Positions 1 to 10,400 are shown, counted from the first letter of the stretch. The stretch is DNA of 64,000 nucleotides from Sporosarcina ureae (GCF_002082015.1 NZ_CP015109.1:1557501-1621500); one strand, 5' to 3'. Numbers and translations: made by a program. Notes: generated from the sequence alone by a model not told the origin.

Positions 1-31
1 CCACTACCGCTTTGTTTCAGCGACAATTACT

Positions 32-59
32 ATTATACACCTTCAGTTTAATAAGTCAA
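32..59 (-). promoter_or_regulatory. SigmaA-type promoter firing out of the left edge
   Basis: On the minus strand there is a -35 TTGACT, a 16-bp spacer and a perfect -10 TATAAT. Transcription would run leftward into the roughly 30 bases before the window edge, where no gene can be seen. Because it follows a tRNA cluster on the same strand, the target is probably another stable RNA or housekeeping gene outside the window; that part is inference. Confidence 0.7.
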
Positions 60-88
60 GAACTTTCTTGAACTCTTTTTAAAATGAA

Positions 89-164
89 TGGTGAGCCGTA
101 CAGGATTCGAACCTGTGACCCTCTGATTAAAAGTCAGATGCTCTACCAACTGAGCTAACGGCTC
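89..164 (-). tRNA. tRNA-Lys (anticodon UUU)
   Basis: The minus strand folds as a standard cloverleaf starting GAGCCGTTAGCTC, with a T-arm containing GGTTCGAATCC and an anticodon loop CTTTTAA that gives anticodon TTT. The 3' CCA is encoded. It is the most promoter-distal of the three tRNA genes seen here. Confidence 0.96.
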
Positions 165-236
165 ATGTTAAAATGAAAGGAACAATTTGTCCCAAATACC
201 TTTGATCTCTCTAATGCATGTGACTCACAATAGAAA

Positions 237-311
237 TGGCTGGGGTAGCTGGATTCGAACCAACGAGTGACGGAGTCAAAGTCCGTTGCCTTACCGCTTG
301 GCTATACCCCA
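237..311 (-). tRNA. tRNA-Gln (anticodon UUG)
   Basis: Minus-strand cloverleaf beginning TGGGGTATAGCC, with anticodon stem-loop ACGGA-CTTTGAC-TCCGT giving anticodon TTG, a T-arm GGTTCGAATCC, discriminator G and an encoded CCA. The unpaired-looking first base (U1) is typical of bacterial tRNA-Gln. It is the middle gene of the Glu-Gln-Lys cluster. Confidence 0.96.
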
Positions 312-363
312 TCAATGATCAATCATTATCGTCTCTTCAGGGATTTGTTCATTTTATTAAAAG

Positions 364-435
364 TGACCCCTACGGGATTCGAACCCGTGATACCGCCGTG
401 AAAGGGCGGTGTCTTAACCGCTTGACCAAGGGGCC
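364..435 (-). tRNA. tRNA-Glu (anticodon UUC)
   Basis: Minus-strand cloverleaf beginning GGCCCCTTGGTC. The anticodon loop CTTTCAC gives anticodon TTC, and the T-arm carries GGTTCGAATCC. The CCA is not encoded here, unlike the two neighbours, so it must be added after processing. It is the first gene behind the promoter at 499-527. Confidence 0.95.
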
Positions 436-498
436 TTACTGGTAATGTCAGTTCAGCAAGCGATTGGTTTGTTGCGCTTGTCTTAGTCGACTTTTACT

Positions 499-527
499 AT
501 TATAGACAGGGTCTAGTCATTCGTCAA
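499..527 (-). promoter_or_regulatory. Promoter of the tRNA-Glu-Gln-Lys cluster
   Basis: Minus-strand TTGACG, exactly 17 bp, then TATAAT: a near-consensus SigmaA promoter ending about 65 bp upstream of tRNA-Glu. No gene lies between it and the tRNA, so it most likely drives the three tRNA genes as one transcript. Confidence 0.85.
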
Positions 528-650
528 CCTTTTTAAACAATCTTTTTTAAAAAACTTTTCAACATGCTTTAAAACGTTGATGCGACAGCTTTTCCCATTA
601 TAAAATTCTTAAGCTACATAGCTGCCTTTCACTACTTTTTATCTAATTGG

Positions 651-689
651 ATAAAAGGCATCCAATTATTGTGATTGAATGCCTTTTAT
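651..689 (-). terminator. Terminator downstream of sprT
   Basis: Inverted repeat AAAAGGCAT...ATGCCTTTT starting a few bases after the sprT stop on the minus strand, with A/T-rich flanks. It separates sprT from the tRNA cluster. Confidence 0.75.
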
Positions 690-692
690 GTT

Positions 693-1145
693 TCATTCTA
701 CTTTCGCGATCTCCCCTGCACATTTTCCACAGCGATACTTTGCGCAATCCATTCTTCTACGCCTAGGATAATCCAGTCCGCAAGCCATACAACGATATAG
801 ATGGATGAGCGTGTTCTTCGCTCTACGTTCCGTCAGCGGTTTGCAATGACGAGGTGAATTCGTCTCTTTCAGTAGCTGTTTAAAATCTGGGTCTCCATGT
901 TTATACCCCTTTCCTTCTATATGAAGGTGATAATGGCAAAGTTCATGTTTAATGATCCCAATCAATTCTTCTTTATCATGAAGCTTAATAACTAATGGGT
1001 TGATCTCTATAAAATGATTACTTAACTTATAGCGACCGCCCGTCGTCCGCAGTCTACTGTTAAAAACTGCTTGATGGACAAACGGCTTATGGAAGATTTC
1101 CAATGAGATGTGCTCAACCAGCTGTTGTAATTGTTCTTCTGACAT
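693..1145 (-). CDS. sprT: SprT family zinc-metalloprotease-like protein (YdcK)
   Basis: A 150-residue SprT-like protein. The HELCH zinc-binding motif is at residues 67-71, and a C-terminal zinc ribbon is formed by Cys119/Cys122 and Cys139/Cys142. SprT/Spartan proteins are DNA- or protein-crosslink-associated metalloproteases; the bacterial role is not well defined. The ATG is preceded by AAAGGAG at good spacing. It lies 14 bp downstream of tex on the same strand, so the two are probably cotranscribed, and a terminator follows. The position behind tex and before tRNAs matches B. subtilis ydcK. Confidence 0.9.
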   Translation of the reverse strand: MSEEQLQQLVEHISLEIFHKPFVHQAVFNSRLRTTGGRYKLSNHFIEINPLVIKLHDKEELIGIIKHELCHYHLHIEGKGYKHGDPDFKQLLKETNSPRHCKPLTERRAKNTLIHLYRCMACGLDYPRRRRMDCAKYRCGKCAGEIAKVE

Positions 1146-1159
1146 GCTGATTCTCTCCT

Positions 1160-3325
1160 TTATTTCTTAAGAGGAAGCATAGATAAAGCAATACGCCCTT
1201 TTTGGCGATCAACAGAATCAATCCATACTGTGACAATATCACCGGATGCAACTACGTCTAGCGGATGTTTCACATAACCTTTTTTCATTCTGGATATGTG
1301 TACTAATCCATCTTCCGAAACGCCAATGTCTACAAATGCACCGAAATCCACTACGTTACGCACTGTTCCTTGCATTTCCATACCTTCATATACATCTTTG
1401 ATATCAAGTACATCTGCTTTTAATAAAGGCTGCGGATAATCGTCTCGCGGGTCGCGGTTCGGACGCTGTAATGTTTGTATAATATCTTGCAATGTTATTT
1501 CCCCTACGTTTAGCTGCGCAGCAAGCTGTGAGATATCGACATGTTCGAGAGCAACCGTCGCTTCTTCTGTGCCAAGCTGTGATTTGTCTAGTTGCAACTC
1601 TTTCAATACTGCTTCTGCCACTTTATAACTCTCTGGGTGAATGCCTGTCGAGTCGAAGCGTTCTTTTGATTCTGGTATACGCAAAAAACCTATTGCCTGT
1701 TCGTAAGTTTTTGCTCCTAGTCTCGGTACCTTTTTCAACTCTGTACGTTTTGTGAACTTACCTGCTTCATCTCTTGCTTTAACAATGTTTTCCGCTACGG
1801 ATTTTGACAGACCTGAAACATACTGTAATAGCGAAGATGAAGCGGTATTGACATTAACCCCCACGCGGTTCACCGCTGTCTCTACAACAAATGAAAGTGA
1901 TTCCGCCAGATTCTTTTTCGCTACATCATGCTGGTATTGCCCTACACCGATAGATTCAGGATCTATTTTCACAAGTTCAGACAACGGATCTTGCAGTCTT
2001 CGTGCAATGGAAACCGCACTTCTTTGTTCTACCTGCAGATCTGGGAACTCTTCTCGCGCTTTTGCAGATGCTGAATATACACTCGCGCCTGCTTCATTGA
2101 CAATTACGTAGGAAACCGGCTTGTCCACTTCTTTAATTAGATTGACGATGAACTTCTCTGTCTCACGCGATGCAGTTCCGTTACCAATCGCAATAATGGA
2201 TATTGGGTATTTATTTAATAGATCGCGTATTATTTCTTTTGATGCTTCTTTTTGTGGCTTTGGTGGATGAGGATAGATGACAGAGATATCATGTAACTTT
2301 CCTGTTTCATCCACTACCGCAAGTTTACATCCTGTTCTAAATGCTGGGTCTACTCCAAGTACTGTTCTCCCTTTTAAAGGTGGTTGTAGTAAAAGGCTAC
2401 GTAGATTTTCCGAAAACACGTGAATTGCTTGCGTTTCCGCTTTTTCGGTCAATGTCGTTCGTACTTCTCTTTCTATTGAAGGGGCAATTAATCGTTTAAA
2501 CGAATCCTCTAATGCTTCTTTTATATAGGTTGTAGATGAAGAAGGATGTCGCTTCAGGTACACACGCTCAAGATCTCCAATGATGCGATCCGCCGGGAAA
2601 TCTACCCCCACACGCAATACATCTTCTTTTTCTCCCCGATTAATAGCTAAAACGCGATGAGGTACTATTTTACTGAGTGGTTCTTCGTAATCATAGTAGT
2701 TTTCAAATACTTTTCTTTCATCTTCCGCGCCTTTTTTTAGGGTGGCTGTTAACTTCCCGGATGCCCATGTAATTTTACGGATTTTCTCCCGTATTGTTGC
2801 GTCTTCTGACACCCTCTCCGCAATGATGAACTTAGCGCCTTCCAATGCATCCTCTAGTGTAAGGATTTCTTTTTCAAGATTGATATAGGATTGTGCTATA
2901 GATTCAATTTTCTCGGATGACTGTTGCATGATTTGGTCCGCAAGAGGTTCCAAGCCATTTTCAATCGCAATCATTGCTTTCGTACGTCGTTTTTGTTTGT
3001 AAGGGCGGTACAAGTCCTCGATTCGCTGCAATACTGTTGCGCGTTCAATCTCCGCCTTTAACGTATCATCCAGCTTCCCCTGTTCATCGATCAAGCGCAG
3101 AACTTCCTCTTTTCGCTGTTCAAGCGACTTTATATAATGATAGGCATCTTCAATATCCTTGATCTGTACTTCGTCAAGTGAACCTGTCGCTTCCTTCCGA
3201 TAACGCGCAATAAAAGGTACTGTGTTCCCTTCTTCCAATAGCGCGATGACGCTTGCCGTTTGGGTCTTGCTGATACCTGCACGACTTGCTGTTGCTTCCA
3301 TAAGATCTTTTGACAATTCAATCAC
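1160..3325 (-). CDS. tex: Tex-family S1 RNA-binding protein (YdcI)
   Basis: A 721-residue Tex protein. It has an N-terminal helical region, a YqgF/RuvC-like fold in the middle (around the VLGVDPAFRTGCK stretch), helix-hairpin-helix motifs (near VNVNTASSSLL and GAKTYEQAIGFLRI), and a C-terminal S1 domain over about residues 640-715 (GTVRNVVDFGAFVDIG). Tex binds nucleic acid and has been linked to transcription and resistance phenotypes. Length fits the family. The start is a GTG; a TTG four codons in has comparable spacing to an AAAGG and cannot be excluded. It follows the rsbX terminator, so it is probably transcribed separately from the SigB operon. Confidence 0.93.
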   Translation of the reverse strand: MIELSKDLMEATASRAGISKTQTASVIALLEEGNTVPFIARYRKEATGSLDEVQIKDIEDAYHYIKSLEQRKEEVLRLIDEQGKLDDTLKAEIERATVLQRIEDLYRPYKQKRRTKAMIAIENGLEPLADQIMQQSSEKIESIAQSYINLEKEILTLEDALEGAKFIIAERVSEDATIREKIRKITWASGKLTATLKKGAEDERKVFENYYDYEEPLSKIVPHRVLAINRGEKEDVLRVGVDFPADRIIGDLERVYLKRHPSSSTTYIKEALEDSFKRLIAPSIEREVRTTLTEKAETQAIHVFSENLRSLLLQPPLKGRTVLGVDPAFRTGCKLAVVDETGKLHDISVIYPHPPKPQKEASKEIIRDLLNKYPISIIAIGNGTASRETEKFIVNLIKEVDKPVSYVIVNEAGASVYSASAKAREEFPDLQVEQRSAVSIARRLQDPLSELVKIDPESIGVGQYQHDVAKKNLAESLSFVVETAVNRVGVNVNTASSSLLQYVSGLSKSVAENIVKARDEAGKFTKRTELKKVPRLGAKTYEQAIGFLRIPESKERFDSTGIHPESYKVAEAVLKELQLDKSQLGTEEATVALEHVDISQLAAQLNVGEITLQDIIQTLQRPNRDPRDDYPQPLLKADVLDIKDVYEGMEMQGTVRNVVDFGAFVDIGVSEDGLVHISRMKKGYVKHPLDVVASGDIVTVWIDSVDRQKGRIALSMLPLKK

Positions 3326-3392
3326 CCTTTCCCCTTTCCATATAATAGCATGTTTCCAATGGGCTTTCCTTCCGCAACCATTTATTTTTAAG

Positions 3393-3424
3393 CAAAAAAA
3401 AGCCGCTTCAACCTAATGAAGCAG
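3393..3424 (-). terminator. Terminator of the SigB operon
   Basis: GCTTCA-loop-TGAAGC hairpin followed by eight T on the minus strand. The upstream arm begins inside the last codons and stop of rsbX, so the operon ends immediately after rsbX. Confidence 0.85.
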
Positions 3425-4008
3425 GCTAGCTGCGATGAATGTTGCATCATCATTATCTTCAATCGTACTTTCAACCTTTTTATACAATTGATACGGAGTA
3501 GAATTTTCTTGTAAGTATTTTTTAGGACTTCGCAAATTCACACCATCAGAATGAAGAAAGAACCGGTCATTCTTATTATAAGGATATCTTTGCGTACGGG
3601 GCGATTGCGGTCGTCCCGACAAATAACCCATTACTGGTAATGGATAAATCATCTGACCATTCGACTGCAGTATGTAGATCCGGATGTTACCGACACAACT
3701 ATATTCTAGGGTTTGCTGTTTAAAATATACTTTCACAATCCCTACTGCCGCACCGCGTTTATGCAACATCTGTTTGTTACAACGTAGTAACAAATCGTCA
3801 GGTGATTCGTGATGATAGATCCTTAAGATTTGCGGAATTATTTCAGCTGATTCTTTTGCTTCTGTTCCACTGCCTAAGCCGTCTGCAATAGCACAAATGA
3901 AATAGTCTTCTTCTGAATGAATGTAGTATGCATCCCCAGAATCTTTATTGCCTTTTTTGGACTGTTGGTATATATATGCCTCTACATAGTCATTCTCAAA
4001 AGTCTCCA

Positions 4009-4009
<1 letters not shown>
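3413..4009 (-). CDS. rsbX: RsbX, PP2C-type serine phosphatase
   Basis: A 198-residue SpoIIE/PP2C-type phosphatase. Visible features are the ICAIADGLGSGTEA metal-binding segment near residues 35-50 and the FLHSDGV segment near 150. In B. subtilis RsbX dephosphorylates RsbS and RsbR and so resets the stressosome. The GTG start overlaps the TAG stop of sigB by one base and has a GGTGG Shine-Dalgarno inside the sigB end, a clear translational coupling. It is the last gene of the rsb-sigB operon, directly followed by a terminator. Confidence 0.9.
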
Positions 4010-5228
<1,219 letters not shown>

Positions 5229-5242
<14 letters not shown>

Positions 5243-5570
5243 TGTCTTCGCCACCTTTAGATTGTTCAATTTCCATAATGTCACTAAGGCCCGTAATTTC
5301 AAACAATCGGTAAAGGCGTTGGTTTAGTCCTTTGATGACTAATTTCCCATTATGCGCTTTCACTTCTTTATAGAATCCGACAAATATGCCTAAACCTGTA
5401 CTGTCCATGTAGTTTACTTCAGATAACTCTAACTCCACTTCGATTCCATCTACTAACTCTAAAGCAGCCAAGTGTTCTTTCAATTTTGGTGCTGTATATA
5501 TATCGATTTCTCCGATAATTTTAAAATTATGCACTAGATCTTGATCAACTTGCTCAACTTGTAAATTCAT
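5229..5570 (-). CDS. rsbV: RsbV, anti-anti-sigma factor
   Basis: A 113-residue STAS-domain protein with the phosphorylatable serine in YMDSTGLGIFV (around residue 57). Dephospho-RsbV binds RsbW and frees SigB; RsbU removes the phosphate. It is the first gene behind the internal SigB-type promoter at 5646-5670 and starts a tightly overlapping rsbV-rsbW-sigB-rsbX set. The 76-bp leader from the promoter to the ATG contains an AGGTGG ribosome site. Confidence 0.95.
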
Positions 5571-5645
5571 TTCGCCACCTCAATCGCTTTCTCTATTTTC
5601 TATGAATGTATAGTGTAATCATATCCACTACACCCTCATTGTTTT

Positions 5646-5670
5646 ATACCCATTCTAAGACTTCTTAAAC
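5646..5670 (-). promoter_or_regulatory. SigB-type promoter for rsbV-rsbW-sigB-rsbX
   Basis: Minus strand GTTTAA, 13-bp spacer, GGGTAT, a match to the SigB consensus as known from B. subtilis (GTTTAA-N12-14-GGGTAT). It starts just behind the rsbU stop, so active SigB would amplify rsbV, rsbW, sigB and rsbX but not the upstream stressosome genes, as in B. subtilis. Confidence 0.92.
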
Positions 5671-5675
5671 CTTCA

Positions 5676-6677
5676 TTATGTTTTTTTCAAAATAACAAGC
5701 GTGAAGTCATCATGAAGTTCGTAATTCTGCATTTTGGAAAGCTCACTAAATAAATAGTCAACCATTGCTTGTGCACTTTCCGAACGCACTTCTCGCAATA
5801 AATTTTCTATAACGTCCATTTCAATAAAACCTTTATCTGTTCTAGTTTCCGTTACACCATCTGTCATAATCGCAACAAAATCATGTTCTTCAAGACGCAC
5901 CGTACGTTCTTCATATACCGCTTCTGCTTGAACACCTAGCAACAAACCTTTACTTTCTAGCAAACTGTACGAATCTTTGGCAGCACGATAAAAGAGAGCC
6001 GGCTCATGTCCAGCTGAAGAATAACGGAATACTGAGTTTTCCGTATCGTATTTTCCGTAAAACATAGAAATGAACATAGAATCAGCAATACTTTGCTCCA
6101 CCATTTTATTGATGAAGCTCAATACTTCAAAAGGACTTCTTTTCTCGTACCGCAGACTATCCATACCAAACTTTACCATGGACATATGCATAGCTGCAGA
6201 CATGCCCTTGCCGATAATATCGGCAACTGCTAGGCAAACTTCTTGTTCAGTTTCCTTTAAAAAGTATACATAGTCACCGTTCATTTGCTTCGACGGTTTA
6301 GAAATCCAACCTATATCCAGACCCTTCAACATGGGAGTTGTTGTTTGCAGCAAAGTATTTTGTACTCTAACCGCAATATCCATCTCTGTTTGAATAATTT
6401 CTTGTTTTCGGATTAAACTCTGGTGTTCTTTTAACGCTAGTCCATAATGAATCATCATTTCGATTAGAAAATCGAAAGATACGCTGACGTCGGCTGGCAT
6501 ATCTTCAATTAGTTCTTCAATAGACGTTTTATGAATACTGATAACATCTTCCGGTGCGATATTCTTTTCTATGAAGCTGCGGCTGAATTGCTGTCCCAAA
6601 TAGAGATCTTCTTCCCCTTTGGAGTGCAGATAATTCTCCAGCATTTGCTTATACTGCCTACCCGCCTCTTGTGGCAA
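5676..6677 (-). CDS. rsbU: RsbU, RsbV-phosphate phosphatase
   Basis: A 333-residue PP2C/SpoIIE phosphatase. The N-terminal about 85 residues form the RsbT-binding domain; the C-terminal phosphatase carries DYVYFL, AVADIIGKGMSAAMHMSMVK, SAGHEPALFY and FVAIMTDGVTE. RsbT activates it to dephosphorylate RsbV. The likely start is a TTG whose AGGAG overlaps the rsbT stop codon, so it is coupled to rsbT. It ends just ahead of the internal SigB promoter. Confidence 0.94.
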   Translation of the reverse strand: MPQEAGRQYKQMLENYLHSKGEEDLYLGQQFSRSFIEKNIAPEDVISIHKTSIEELIEDMPADVSVSFDFLIEMMIHYGLALKEHQSLIRKQEIIQTEMDIAVRVQNTLLQTTTPMLKGLDIGWISKPSKQMNGDYVYFLKETEQEVCLAVADIIGKGMSAAMHMSMVKFGMDSLRYEKRSPFEVLSFINKMVEQSIADSMFISMFYGKYDTENSVFRYSSAGHEPALFYRAAKDSYSLLESKGLLLGVQAEAVYEERTVRLEEHDFVAIMTDGVTETRTDKGFIEMDVIENLLREVRSESAQAMVDYLFSELSKMQNYELHDDFTLVILKKT

Positions 6678-6690
6678 TACCCTTCAACTC

Positions 6691-7092
6691 CTAGTGCAAC
6701 CATTTAGTCGCTGTAATTGTGGTACCTACGCCCACTTCTGTTTCTACACGAAAATCATCCATCAGTCGTTTGACTCCTGGCATTCCTGCACCTAATCCTC
6801 CTGATGTCGTATAGCCATCCGTCATAACCTTTTGTAAATCAGAAATTCCTGGTCCTTCATCGGTAGCGGTAATCAGTAACCCTACCCGTGCACCTACTGT
6901 AATAGGCACAATTTCAATTTGACCTTTTCCCGCGTAAAGATATATATTTCTTGCTAATTCACTAATGGCAGTCGTGATTCTAGCTTGGTCTACTGTCCCA
7001 AAACCCGTATTTTTCGCCTCATTACGTCCGAGTTGTCTAGCAGCAACAATATCCCACTCTGTTTTGATCTCTATAGAAGACCTGTGTTCCAT
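6691..7092 (-). CDS. rsbT: RsbT, stressosome serine/threonine kinase
   Basis: A 133-residue GHKL kinase with the N-box SELARNIYLYAG, the ATDEGPGI box and the glycine-rich TSGGLGAGMPGVKRLMDDF segment. RsbT phosphorylates RsbS and RsbR within the stressosome, then leaves to activate RsbU. Length and motifs are typical. It follows rsbS by 2 bp, consistent with coupled translation in the R-S-T order. Confidence 0.95.
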   Translation of the reverse strand: MEHRSSIEIKTEWDIVAARQLGRNEAKNTGFGTVDQARITTAISELARNIYLYAGKGQIEIVPITVGARVGLLITATDEGPGISDLQKVMTDGYTTSGGLGAGMPGVKRLMDDFRVETEVGVGTTITATKWLH

Positions 7093-7094
7093 GG

Positions 7095-7457
7095 TCAGGC
7101 CTCCAATTCTCTAGTCAATTTCTCTAGCCCATTCTCTAGATCTAATGCAGTTGTCACGTTCTCCAGACGTATACCTAATTCAATTAGCGTGATGGCTACA
7201 GATGGTTGTATTCCTGTAATAACAACTTTCGCACCCATTAAGCTTGTCATATGAATAACATCCCCAAGTACTTTAGCGATGAATGAGTCAATAAAGTCGA
7301 TTGGCGTCAAATCAATCACAACGCCTCGCGCAGACGTTTTATGTAGTTGATTTAATAAATCTTCTTGGAATTGTAATGCTGTCTGATCATCAAGCTCTAC
7401 TTGAATAGATACAATCAATGTATCCTTTAGCTTTAGAATCGGGATTCGCATTTTCAT
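7095..7457 (-). CDS. rsbS: RsbS, stressosome scaffold protein
   Basis: A 120-residue single STAS-domain protein. The serine phosphorylated by RsbT is recognisable in [13 protein letters not shown] (around residue 60). RsbS and RsbR build the stressosome that sequesters RsbT. It lies 1 bp downstream of rsbR and 2 bp upstream of rsbT. Confidence 0.95.
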   Translation of the reverse strand: MKMRIPILKLKDTLIVSIQVELDDQTALQFQEDLLNQLHKTSARGVVIDLTPIDFIDSFIAKVLGDVIHMTSLMGAKVVITGIQPSVAITLIELGIRLENVTTALDLENGLEKLTRELEA

Positions 7458-7458
7458 A

Positions 7459-8286
7459 CTACATTTCCTCCTCTACAATTGTTCGTCCTGTCATTTCAAG
7501 CGCCTTTTGCATACCTCTGCGTAGCGTACTAGTCGTAGAAAAATCTGTCAGATTAATGCCTAGCGTTACAATAGTCTGCGCAATTTCTGGACGAATACCA
7601 ACTAGCATACATTTTGCACCTACTAAACGAACCGCGTCTGCCGCCTGGATGATATGGTGTGCAACCATTGTATCCACTACTGGTACGCCTGTAATGTCTA
7701 GTAACACGACTTCAGCACGTTGCTTGACCACACCTTCTAATAGGTTCTCCATAATCAATTTCGCACGTTCTGTATCAATCGTACCGACCAACGGCATGAC
7801 AGAGATCTTGTCGAATACAGGAATTAGTGAAGCTGATAGTTCTTGCAATGCGATCTTCTGCAATATATCCGTCCGTTCCCATTTCGTGGAATACTCTTCA
7901 ATAATGCTTTCTCTTAACGGATTAATCCAGTTTGTAAAGATGTGAATCCCTTCGCGTAAGTTGGACTCTTTTAAAATTCCCGTTTCAAAGAATAGATTAT
8001 ATACGACAGAAGAAAACGTATCAATTGCCCGATTGATGAATTTAATAGACCATCCAAAATGAATGATCTTCTCTGTGAACTCATCCAATCGTGCCTTGTC
8101 CACTGTATCTCGGTACGTTAGATTAGACGTCATCAACTCTGTAAACTCCCTGCTTGTTGTTGCAACTACAGGTGCTGGCATTAATTCTAGAAAACGCTCA
8201 TCCGCATTCTCTTTCATTGCCTCTACCCAACGTGTTGTAATGGTATCTATATTTTCGACTATACCTTTTCTCATGACTTCGTTCAT
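7459..8286 (-). CDS. rsbR: RsbR, stressosome sensor co-antagonist
   Basis: A 275-residue RsbR protein with a non-haem globin-like N-terminal domain (residues about 1-140) and a C-terminal STAS domain beginning near [16 protein letters not shown]. Both conserved phosphorylation threonines are present, in [12 protein letters not shown] and in [10 protein letters not shown]. The C-terminal half is almost superimposable on B. subtilis RsbRA, while the sensor half is divergent, as usual. It is the first gene of the rsb operon, with a terminator separating it from mazF. No RsbR paralogue occurs in the window. Confidence 0.93.
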   Translation of the reverse strand: MNEVMRKGIVENIDTITTRWVEAMKENADERFLELMPAPVVATTSREFTELMTSNLTYRDTVDKARLDEFTEKIIHFGWSIKFINRAIDTFSSVVYNLFFETGILKESNLREGIHIFTNWINPLRESIIEEYSTKWERTDILQKIALQELSASLIPVFDKISVMPLVGTIDTERAKLIMENLLEGVVKQRAEVVLLDITGVPVVDTMVAHHIIQAADAVRLVGAKCMLVGIRPEIAQTIVTLGINLTDFSTTSTLRRGMQKALEMTGRTIVEEEM

Positions 8287-8381
8287 CGTTATTTGTTCCT
8301 CCCTACATCATCTATTATCTCTATTGTATCGAACTTCGCTACAAACTACATGTATTTAATCGTTTTTTTCGAAATTACTAT

Positions 8382-8416
8382 AAAAAAAACACTATAACCT
8401 GTTGGCTATAGTGTTT
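8382..8416 (-). terminator. Terminator between mazEF and rsbR
   Basis: Minus-strand hairpin ACACTATAGCC-AACA-GGTTATAGTGT followed by a run of eight T. It sits in the 186-bp gap between mazF and rsbR, so the toxin-antitoxin pair and the stressosome genes are transcriptionally separable. Confidence 0.9.
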
Positions 8417-8472
8417 CAAGCAGCCATTAGTTGCTGGCGCCATCTGCAATAAAGTTTGTTAGAATATGTATG

Positions 8473-8823
8473 CTAAAATTTAATAAGTCCGAAGCTTACT
8501 TGTAACGCTTCGTCGACTTGTTTCATTAACGCATCGTCTAAGTGTGTTATTTTGTCTGTAAGCCTTGACTTGTCGATTGTGCGGACTTGCTCGAGCAGGA
8601 TGACTGAATCCCGCTCGAATCCATGCCGGGCCGCAGTAATTTCGACATGTGTCGGCAATTTTGCTTTTTGAATTTGTGCAGTAATGGCTGCCACAATCAC
8701 TGTGGGACTGAATCGGTTACCAATATCATTTTGGATGATCAGTACCGGTCTAGTCCCACCCTGTTCAGAACCGACTACAGGTGACAAATCTGCAAAAAAG
8801 ACGTCTCCGCGTTTAATTGCCAA
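8473..8823 (-). CDS. mazF: MazF/EndoA-type mRNA interferase toxin
   Basis: A 116-residue MazF-family endoribonuclease that is very close to B. subtilis EndoA ([52 protein letters not shown]). EndoA cuts mRNA at UACAU-type sites. The start is TTG 8823 with GAGG 8 bases upstream; this gives the family length of 116, whereas the upstream in-frame ATG lies inside the antitoxin gene. It begins 4 bp after the mazE stop, so the two are coupled. The position between alr and rsbR matches B. subtilis. Confidence 0.95.
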   Translation of the reverse strand: MAIKRGDVFFADLSPVVGSEQGGTRPVLIIQNDIGNRFSPTVIVAAITAQIQKAKLPTHVEITAARHGFERDSVILLEQVRTIDKSRLTDKITHLDDALMKQVDEALQVSFGLIKF

Positions 8824-8827
8824 CTTT

Positions 8828-9109
8828 TCATCCTCCGCTGACGCAACGTTCCACGGTATGCTGAGCTTCAAATTCCGCATATAAACATTCTGCCGCTATG
8901 TTGAGGTTGATTTGCGACATTTCCACATAACCTCTTATCATGGCTTCACGTATTAAGGAAGCTTCACCATGTTCGATATGTTTCATATCTGTCGTATAAA
9001 CGAAATCTTCTTGCACTTGCTCCCATTGAAAGATTGCGTCTTCATTTTGCTGTTGCAATCTGGTTGAGGCTATACTAAGTATTCTTTTATCGTTTTTATC
9101 CGTACGCAA
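8828..9109 (-). CDS. mazE: MazE/EndoAI-type antitoxin with unusual N-terminus
   Basis: A 93-residue antitoxin partner of the adjacent toxin. The C-terminal about 40 residues ([19 protein letters not shown], then the TVERCVSGG end) match B. subtilis EndoAI closely. I start at TTG 9109, which has GGAGGTG six bases upstream and gives 93 residues, the same as EndoAI as I remember it; the longer ATG start has poor spacing. The N-terminal half does not show a recognisable ribbon-helix-helix pattern, and no alternative frame supplies one. Function as antitoxin is secure from context and C-terminus; DNA binding is uncertain. Confidence 0.88.
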   Translation of the reverse strand: MRTDKNDKRILSIASTRLQQQNEDAIFQWEQVQEDFVYTTDMKHIEHGEASLIREAMIRGYVEMSQINLNIAAECLYAEFEAQHTVERCVSGG

Positions 9110-9287
9110 ATCGAGCACCTCCGACAAACCCATCCCTCTATTTCTATATCATTTCTATCTTACCATTTATATTGGAATATGAAAAGACAAGGTTTGAAGT
9201 GTTTTGACAAGAAATACTAGTTTCGTCAGTAGAATGTCGAATCGGATGATCGTTGCGTCATATATTCCACTAGATAGTTTCGACTTT

Positions 9288-10400
9288 TCACGTATAGACT
9301 CTAGGTATCCGTGTAGAAAATGTTACAGCTATTTCATAGGGTATCGTGTTTAGGCGATCAGACCATTCCTCTATCATGATTTCTTCGCCGCCCTGTTTAC
9401 CGATCAATATCACTTTTTCACCTTCAGGGTATTCACAAGGTAATCGGATCATGCATTGGTCCATGCAAATGGTGCCAACAATTGGTACCCTCTTGCCATC
9501 AATCAGTACTTCCTGATTTGTAAGTGAACGCTTTAATCCGTCCGCGTAGCCCACCGGTAAGGTACCGATCCATTCTCCTTCAACCGCCTCATACGTACCG
9601 CCATAGCTAATCGCCTCACCGACAGTCATCTGTTTCACGTAAGTTAATTCAGTTTCAATCGTCAATGCCCGTTCAAGCTCAAATGGCAATTGCTTTGCCA
9701 CGGTATGTGACGGTGGAATACCGTATAAACTTATACCAAAACGGACAGCGTCAAGTGCATATTCAGGAAACAACAAGGTTCCTGCGCTATTTGATGCATG
9801 AATGAGACGCGGTTTTTCAGGCAAACAATTCACTAGGTGCATGAATCGTTCAAACTGTCGTTGCGTCGGTTCCCGGTTTTCTTCATCCGCGCGTGCAAAA
9901 TGTGTGAATACACCATCAATAGATAAGTCGGACTGTTGAATACGCTGCACCAATCGTGCGAGTTCTTCTTCAGTCCGCACCCCAATTCTACCCATCCCGC
10001 TGTCGATTTTTACATGAATTCTACATTTAGTTTCTAATGGTTGCTGTGCAATCACTTGTTTTACCCAATTTTCACTCGTGACCGTTAAAATAATACGATG
10101 TTGTGCTGCTATAGACACAAATGATACCGGTGAGAGCCCTAATACGAGAATATCGGCTGTTGGTTGTGTTTTCCTAAGCGTCATGGCTTCATCAGGAGTA
10201 GCAACCGCAAACATTTCTGCTCCCGCTTGTAACGCAGCGGAAGCAGCCTTCGCGACTCCATGACCATATCCATCTGATTTAACGACCGCGATCAACTTGG
10301 TTTTTTTTGGCAAATATGAAATCAGACGTTCTGCATTGCGCTTAATAGCTGCTGTATTAATAACCGCTCGTGTTGGCCGATATTGTGTTTCGTTAAACAT
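9288..10400 (-). CDS. alr: Alanine racemase
   Basis: A 370-residue PLP-dependent fold-III alanine racemase that makes D-alanine for peptidoglycan. The PLP lysine is in AVVKSDGYGHG near residue 40, and the catalytic-tyrosine region (VRFGISLYGIPP) and the SYGGTYEA stretch are present. ATG 10400 is chosen because AGGTGG lies 6 bases upstream; an earlier in-frame ATG adds 13 unlikely residues. It is followed by mazE-mazF and preceded by the ydcC-like lipoprotein gene, as in B. subtilis. Confidence 0.95.
   Translation of the reverse strand: MFNETQYRPTRAVINTAAIKRNAERLISYLPKKTKLIAVVKSDGYGHGVAKAASAALQAGAEMFAVATPDEAMTLRKTQPTADILVLGLSPVSFVSIAAQHRIILTVTSENWVKQVIAQQPLETKCRIHVKIDSGMGRIGVRTEEELARLVQRIQQSDLSIDGVFTHFARADEENREPTQRQFERFMHLVNCLPEKPRLIHASNSAGTLLFPEYALDAVRFGISLYGIPPSHTVAKQLPFELERALTIETELTYVKQMTVGEAISYGGTYEAVEGEWIGTLPVGYADGLKRSLTNQEVLIDGKRVPIVGTICMDQCMIRLPCEYPEGEKVILIGKQGGEEIMIEEWSDRLNTIPYEIAVTFSTRIPRVYT

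Noticed and set aside
8824..8880. ATG start of the toxin at 8880
   Set aside because: It lies inside the antitoxin gene and adds 19 residues absent from the family; TTG 8823 has a good ribosome site.
9110..9133. ATG start of the antitoxin at 9133
   Set aside because: The AGAGGG abuts the ATG, and the TTG at 9109 has correct spacing and gives the family length.
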